This document shows positions 60,193-64,000 of a DNA stretch of 64,000 bases, piece after piece. The first letter of the stretch is position 1; each line of letters opens with the position of its first letter. The position numbers and the translations under genes are program-made. This stretch comes from Streptomyces sp. NBC_00370 (GTDB lineage Bacteria > Actinomycetota > Actinomycetes > Streptomycetales > Streptomycetaceae). The notes beneath the pieces are model-generated. The model was not told where the DNA came from and did no database searches. It was given only the letters and a program-made list of their open reading frames with translations. The stretch covers positions 1,912,501 to 1,976,500 of the forward strand of contig NZ_CP107968.1 of assembly GCF_036084755.1 (NCBI RefSeq), written 5' to 3'.

Positions 60193-60840
60193 ATGGCCAG
60201 ACCGCGCAAGCCCCTGCTCAGCCGAGACCGCATCGTCGCCACGGCGAGCGCGCTCGTGGACGCCGAGGGCCTGGAAGCGGTCTCCACCCGCAGGCTCGCC
60301 GCCGAGCTGGGGGTGAGCGGCCCCTCGCTCTACAACCACTTCCGTACGAAGGACGAGATCCTCGAAGCCGTGGCGGACGCGGTCAGCGCCCAGGTCGACC
60401 TGTCGATGTTCGACGAGAGCGACGGACGCGACTGGCGCACCGCGCTGCACGACTGGGCGCTCTCCTACCGCGCGGCCCTCACCGACCACCCGCACATCGT
60501 GCCGGTGCTGGCGCGCGGCCCCGGACGGCGCCCGGCCGGGCTGCGGGTGGCCGACGCGGTCTTCGGCGCGATGGTCAGGGCGGGCTGGCCGCCGGCCCAG
60601 GCCACGTACATCGGCGCGCTGATGCGCTACTTCATCACCGGCTCGGCCCTCGGCTCGTTCGCCCGCGGCTTCCCGGACGACGCGACGGCGTACGACCCGG
60701 CCGACTACCCGCACCTCGGCCAGGCCCATCTGCTCGCCGACCGGCAGCGCCAGGTGGACGAGGGCGCGTTCGAGACGGGGCTGCGGGCGCTGGTCGACGG
60801 GCTCACCGCGCAGTACGAGCAGCACGCGGCGGCCCGCTGA
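60193..60840 (+). CDS. TetR-family regulator of ACAD and aldehyde/alcohol operon
   Basis: 215 residues from ATG 60193 (MARPRKPLLSRDRIVATASA); GTG 60184 is less likely. Helix-turn-helix STRRLAAELGVSGPSLYNHF with RTKDEILEAV, and a TetR_C domain typical of the group. Two matching operator-like palindromes (60146, 63440) suggest it controls the divergent ACAD, itself and the ALDH-ADH operon. Confidence 0.9.
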   Translation: MARPRKPLLSRDRIVATASALVDAEGLEAVSTRRLAAELGVSGPSLYNHFRTKDEILEAVADAVSAQVDLSMFDESDGRDWRTALHDWALSYRAALTDHPHIVPVLARGPGRRPAGLRVADAVFGAMVRAGWPPAQATYIGALMRYFITGSALGSFARGFPDDATAYDPADYPHLGQAHLLADRQRQVDEGAFETGLRALVDGLTAQYEQHAAAR

Positions 60841-60864
60841 GCGCAGCGGCCCGCTGACCACGGC

Positions 60865-60886
60865 GCCCCGCTGACCACGGCGGGGC
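60865..60886. terminator. Small hairpin between convergent tetR and ADH genes
   Basis: GCCCCGC (60865-60871) pairs with GCGGGGC (60880-60886), 8-nt loop. Located 25 bp after the tetR stop and 10 bp beyond the ADH stop. Confidence 0.45.
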
Positions 60887-60896
60887 CCGTACCGGC

Positions 60897-61976
60897 TCAG
60901 AAGACGACCAGGGCCCGGCCTCCCCGGCCCGCCAGCATGGCCTCGAAGGCGGCGGGGATGCCGTCGAGCCCGATCCGTTCGGTGACCATCATGCCCAGGT
61001 CGAAGCGGCCCACCCTGATGTGCTCGGCCAGCACCGGTAGGTCCTTCGCCGGGTCGCTGTCGCCGTAGACGCAGCCGGCGAGCGTACGGCCCCAGTGGAA
61101 CAGCTCCAGGGCGTTGAACGTCACCTCCTGGTCCTTGCCGCCGATGCCGACGACCGTCGTACGGCCGCCGCGCCGGGTGGAGTCCCAGGCGGCGCGGATG
61201 GTGACGGCGCGGCCGACGCACTCGACGGCCACGTCGGCGCCGTGGCCGCCGGTGAGCTTCCTGATCTCCCTGGCGGTGGTGCCGGAGGCGACGACGTACT
61301 CCGTCGCGCCCGCCGCGCGCGCCAGCGCCTCCTTCTCCGGGGTGACGTCCACCGCGATGACGGTCGAGGCGCCCGCGATCCGCGCCGACTGCAGGACGGC
61401 GAGACCGACCCCGCCGACGCCGAAGACGACCACGCTCTCGCCGGCGCGCACGCGCGCCGAGTGGTGGACGGCGCCGAAGCCGGTGAGCACGGCGCAGCCG
61501 AGCAGCGCGGCGTCGGTGAGCGGCACACCGTCGGGCAGCGGCAGTACGCAGTTGGCCGCGACGACGGTCTCCTCGGCGAAGGCGGCGACGTTCAGCCCGG
61601 GGTGCAGTTCGGTGCCGTCGGCGGTGCGGGCGTGCACATCGGCCGCGCCCGCCAGCGCCTTAGCGCAGAGCCACACCTCGCCCAGCTCGCAGGCGTGGCA
61701 AACGCCGCAGGACGGGGCCCAGTTGAGGACGACCCGGTCGCCGGGGGCGACATGGCTGACGCCTTCGCCGACGGAGACGACCGTACCGGCGCCCTCATGG
61801 CCGAGCACGGCGGGCACCGGCACCCGCATGGTGCCGTTGGACAGGGACAGGTCGGAGTGGCAGACGCCCGCGGCGGCGAGCCGGATGCGGACCCGGCCGG
61901 GTCCCGGCTCGGGGAGTTCGATGTCGCGGATCTCCAGCGGGGCTCCGACTGCGGACAGGACGGCGGCGCGTGTCAC
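60897..61976 (-). CDS. Zinc-dependent alcohol dehydrogenase
   Basis: 359 residues from GTG 61976 (VTRAAVLSAVGAPLEIRDIE). Catalytic Zn AAGVCHSDLSLSNG and LGHEGAGTVVSVGEG; structural Zn Cys cluster CGVCHACELGEVWLC; NAD motif VFGVGGVGLAVLQSARIAG. Oxidises primary alcohols or hydroxymethyl groups with NAD. It follows the ALDH gene by 16 bp, so alcohol to aldehyde to acid oxidation is encoded as one unit. Resembles, but is not demonstrably, the mycofactocin-linked ADH group. Confidence 0.9.
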   Translation of the reverse strand: MTRAAVLSAVGAPLEIRDIELPEPGPGRVRIRLAAAGVCHSDLSLSNGTMRVPVPAVLGHEGAGTVVSVGEGVSHVAPGDRVVLNWAPSCGVCHACELGEVWLCAKALAGAADVHARTADGTELHPGLNVAAFAEETVVAANCVLPLPDGVPLTDAALLGCAVLTGFGAVHHSARVRAGESVVVFGVGGVGLAVLQSARIAGASTVIAVDVTPEKEALARAAGATEYVVASGTTAREIRKLTGGHGADVAVECVGRAVTIRAAWDSTRRGGRTTVVGIGGKDQEVTFNALELFHWGRTLAGCVYGDSDPAKDLPVLAEHIRVGRFDLGMMVTERIGLDGIPAAFEAMLAGRGGRALVVF

Positions 61977-61992
61977 GGATGCTTCTCCCGGC

Positions 61993-63405
61993 TCAGAACT
62001 GGAGGGACTTGGTCTGGAGGTACTCGGCGAGGCCGTGCGTGCCCAGCTCGCGGCCGACACCCGACTGCTTGTAACCGCCGAACGGGGCGAGCGGGTTGAA
62101 CCGGCCGCCGTTGATGTCGACCTGGCCCGTCTCCATCCGCCGGGCGAAGGCCACGGCCTCCGCCTCGTCACCGGCCCAGACGGCGCCCGCGAGGCCGTAG
62201 ACGGTGCCGTTGGCGATCCGCAGGGCGTCGTCCTCGTCCGCGTAGCGGAGCATCGAGATGACGGGGCCGAAGATCTCCTCCTGCGCGATGGTCATCTCCG
62301 GAGTGACGTCGGCGAAGAGGGTCGGCGCGACGTAGTAGCCGGCCGGATGGGGCGCTTCGGAGCCGCCCGCGACGAGCCTGGCGCCCGCCGCGACGCCCTG
62401 GTCGATGTAACCGCGCACCCGCTCGCGCTGCTTGGCGCTGACAACGGGACCGAGCCGGCTGGCCGGGTCGTGCGGGTCGCCCGCCGCGTACTTGGCGACC
62501 GCAGCGCGTGCCAGCTCGACCGCCTCGTCGTACTGGTCGGTGTGGACCAGCATCCGGGTCCACGCGCTGCAGGTCTGGCCGGAGTTGGACATGACGTTGG
62601 CGACGCCGACCTTGACGGCCTTGGCGAGGTCGGCGCTCGGCAGGATCACGTTGGCCGACTTGCCGCCCAGCTCCAGCGCGACCCGCTTGACCGCCGCGCC
62701 CGCCGTCGCGCCGATCTGCCTGCCGACCGCCGTGGACCCGGTGAAGGAGACCAGGTCGACGCCCTCGTGCGCGGCGAGCGCCTGTCCCGCGACCGCGCCG
62801 AGGCCGGTGACGAGGTTGAAGACCCCGGCGGGCAGCCCCGCCTCGTGGACGCACTCGGCGAACAACTGCGCCACGAGCGGGGTGTCCTCGGCGGGCTTGA
62901 GCACCACCGTGCAGCCCGCGGCGAGGGCGGGCGCGACCTTCGCCACGATCTGGTGCAGCGGGTAGTTCCAGGGGGTGATGGCGCCGACCACGCCCACCGG
63001 CTCCAGCAGCACGGTCGAGTTGCCCGCCTTCTCCTCGAAGGCGTACGTGCCGGCCAGCTCCGCGAACGAACCGGCCACGGAGATCGGCAGGTTGGCGTGG
63101 ACGACCTGCGAGAGACCGATGGGGGTGCCCAGTTCGGCGGTGACGGTCTCCGCGATCTCGTCCTTGCGGGCCACCATGGCGTCGCGCAGCGCGGCGATCC
63201 GCGCGGCGCGCTCGGCGGGCGGGGTGGCGGCCCAGCCGGGGAAGGCGTCGCGCGCGGCGCGTACGGCGGCGTCCACGTCCTGCGCCGTACCGGCGGGGAC
63301 CTCCGCGATGATCTGCTCGTCCGCCGGGTTGACGACGGCGATCGTCCCGGTACCGGCGGCCGGCCGCCACTCCCCCCGGATGTACATCCCGTCGTGTGCC
63401 TTCAT
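61993..63405 (-). CDS. Aldehyde dehydrogenase (NAD-dependent)
   Basis: 470 residues from ATG 63405 after GGAAGGA. TPWNYPLHQIVAKVAPALAA, FTGSTAVGRQIG, the catalytic Glu in ALELGGKSANVILP and nucleophile Cys in SNSGQTCSAWTRML. The C-terminal FGGYKQSGVGRELG is standard. Converts aldehydes to acids. First gene of the ALDH-ADH operon, with an operator-like palindrome 35 bp upstream of the start that matches the one beside tetR 60193. Confidence 0.93.
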   Translation of the reverse strand: MKAHDGMYIRGEWRPAAGTGTIAVVNPADEQIIAEVPAGTAQDVDAAVRAARDAFPGWAATPPAERAARIAALRDAMVARKDEIAETVTAELGTPIGLSQVVHANLPISVAGSFAELAGTYAFEEKAGNSTVLLEPVGVVGAITPWNYPLHQIVAKVAPALAAGCTVVLKPAEDTPLVAQLFAECVHEAGLPAGVFNLVTGLGAVAGQALAAHEGVDLVSFTGSTAVGRQIGATAGAAVKRVALELGGKSANVILPSADLAKAVKVGVANVMSNSGQTCSAWTRMLVHTDQYDEAVELARAAVAKYAAGDPHDPASRLGPVVSAKQRERVRGYIDQGVAAGARLVAGGSEAPHPAGYYVAPTLFADVTPEMTIAQEEIFGPVISMLRYADEDDALRIANGTVYGLAGAVWAGDEAEAVAFARRMETGQVDINGGRFNPLAPFGGYKQSGVGRELGTHGLAEYLQTKSLQF

Positions 63406-63439
63406 CGCCAGTCCTTCCGAGTCCGGATGTGTCAGACCC

Positions 63440-63459
63440 AAACTAGCGGTGTTAGTTTT
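63440..63459. promoter_or_regulatory. Candidate TetR operator before the ALDH-ADH operon
   Basis: AAACTAGCGGTGTTAGTTTT is a near-perfect palindrome (AAACTA-N-C..TTAGTTT). It matches 60146-60165 in reverse complement at 15 of 18 core positions. 35 bp before ATG 63405. Confidence 0.75.
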
Positions 63460-63496
63460 ACGGCGCCAGGGTGGCGGCCGGTGCGCCCACCCGCCG

Positions 63497-63658
63497 GGGG
63501 TCTGTCGTGTGGATCAGGCCGGGTCAGGGAGCGGGCGCTGGTGCCGTGGATCGCAAGGCGGAGGAGGGAGGCGACGCGGAGCGTCGTCGACCGACGACAA
63601 CGCCGCGAGGCGCGGTGCCAGCGCCCGCGAGCCCGGCACGATCCACACGACAGACCCC
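63497..63658. repeat. 162-bp palindromic element (MITE-like or structured RNA)
   Basis: The outer arms GGGGTCTGTCGTGTGGATC (63497-63515) and GATCCACACGACAGACCCC (63640-63658) are a perfect 19-bp inverted repeat. Inside, GCGGGCGCTGGTGCCG (63531-63546) faces CGGTGCCAGCGCCCGC (63613-63628), 14 of 16 paired. The core holds GACGCGGAGCGTC and GTCGTCGACCGACGAC. The whole can fold into one long hairpin. I believe near-copies occur in other Streptomyces genomes (from memory). No gene is evident. Confidence 0.8.
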
Positions 63659-63672
63659 AGGCCCGGTGCGGG

Positions 63673-64000
63673 TCACCCGTCGAGCCCCGGCAGGTCGCGC
63701 GGCGCCGGGCAGATCCGCCGGCCGTAGTTGTCGAAGACGTACAGATGCGCCAGATCGACCAGGAGCGGCACCTGGGCGCCGGGCCGCAGCCACATGTCGG
63801 GCCCGGTCCGCACGACCAGGTCGGCGGCGGCGATGGCGGGCCGCTCCGTGTAGCTCACGGGACCCTCCTGCCGCCGCTCCGGCTCGTCGAGCACCCCCAC
63901 GGAACCGCCGCTGACATGGGCGACCGCGCCCGCGGCGCGCTCCTTGAGCCGCTCCAGCACGCCCGCTCCGCCGCCGCTCTTACGGCGGCGCGGCGCCGTG
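63673..64000 (-). CDS. C-terminal part of an ABC-type ATPase-like protein (runs off the edge)
   Basis: The frame is open from base 64000 to TGA at 63673; 108 residues seen. It contains LRPGAQVPLLVDLAHLYVFD and ends CPAPRDLPGLDG. The pattern of short beta strands with VDLAHLYVFD resembles the TOBE domain that ends sugar-ABC ATP-binding subunits (MalK/UgpC type). Walker motifs would be outside the window. The start of the visible part is Arg/Gly-rich (PRRRKSGGGAGML), probably a linker. Family assignment is tentative. Confidence 0.45.
   Translation of the reverse strand, partial: TAPRRRKSGGGAGVLERLKERAAGAVAHVSGGSVGVLDEPERRQEGPVSYTERPAIAAADLVVRTGPDMWLRPGAQVPLLVDLAHLYVFDNYGRRICPAPRDLPGLDG

Noticed and set aside
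60897..61976. The zinc alcohol dehydrogenase as a mycofactocin-dependent enzyme
   Set aside because: It has ordinary Zn and NAD motifs and lies about 45 kb from the mft genes with an ALDH partner; nothing ties it to the cofactor.
1..64000. CRISPR arrays, rRNA genes, complete IS elements or prophage genes
   Set aside because: No regularly spaced repeats, rRNA signatures, transposases or phage structural genes were recognised.

Overview
The window is high-GC actinobacterial DNA, almost certainly from a Streptomyces. Two chaplin genes (a long sortase-anchored one and a short one), GTG starts, tight ATGA/GTGA gene overlaps, many TetR regulators and a probable bldA-type TTA codon all point that way.

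Layout. 1-5031 is core chromosome: the 3' end of a RecD-like helicase gene, a DUF5703 gene, chpC/chpH-like chaplins, an M20 peptidase and tRNA-Leu(GAG). 5119-17137 is a complete mycofactocin locus. A ten-gene leftward series runs mftA, mftB, mftC, two mycofactocin-type SDRs, moxR, a VWA gene, mftD, mftE, mftF. mftR-mftG diverge from it, and a third SDR of the same type follows. 17773-28129 is a six-gene rightward operon: an EPSP-synthase-like/acyl-CoA-ligase fusion, an acyl-CoA dehydrogenase, a YX6K enoyl-reductase-type SDR, an FMN/FAD/Fe-S dienoyl-CoA-reductase-like enzyme, a KAS II and a second acyl-CoA ligase. The first four functions match what is known of shikimate-derived cyclohexanecarboxyl-CoA (CHC-CoA) starter biosynthesis. 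28157-40757 holds mixed accessory and housekeeping genes: DMT transporter, RluA, esterase, a TetR/epimerase module with three operators, DUF202 pair, Nudix, KstD-like flavoprotein, ASCH, APC permease, molybdopterin enzyme with cytochrome b. 40783-43612 is the gluconate locus (gntP, gntK, gntR). 43683-45397 is mycothiol-dependent formaldehyde oxidation with an MBL hydrolase. 45620-63405 is rich in acyl-CoA, alcohol and aldehyde metabolism under several local TetR regulators, plus NamZ-like, BKACE and SoxR genes. A 162-bp palindromic element and a gene running off the right edge end the window.

How it may work together. MftA is a 50-residue precursor ending in IDGMCGVY. MftB/MftC modify its Val-Tyr end, MftE releases it, MftD oxidises it and MftF glycosylates it to give the redox cofactor mycofactocin. 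The SDRs would be its nicotinoprotein clients and MftG would pass electrons on. The adjacent operon should build or handle a cyclic carboxylic acid-CoA. That the two systems cooperate is my inference from adjacency. Four TetR genes each have candidate operators visible at their own or neighbouring promoters, and these define small local regulons.
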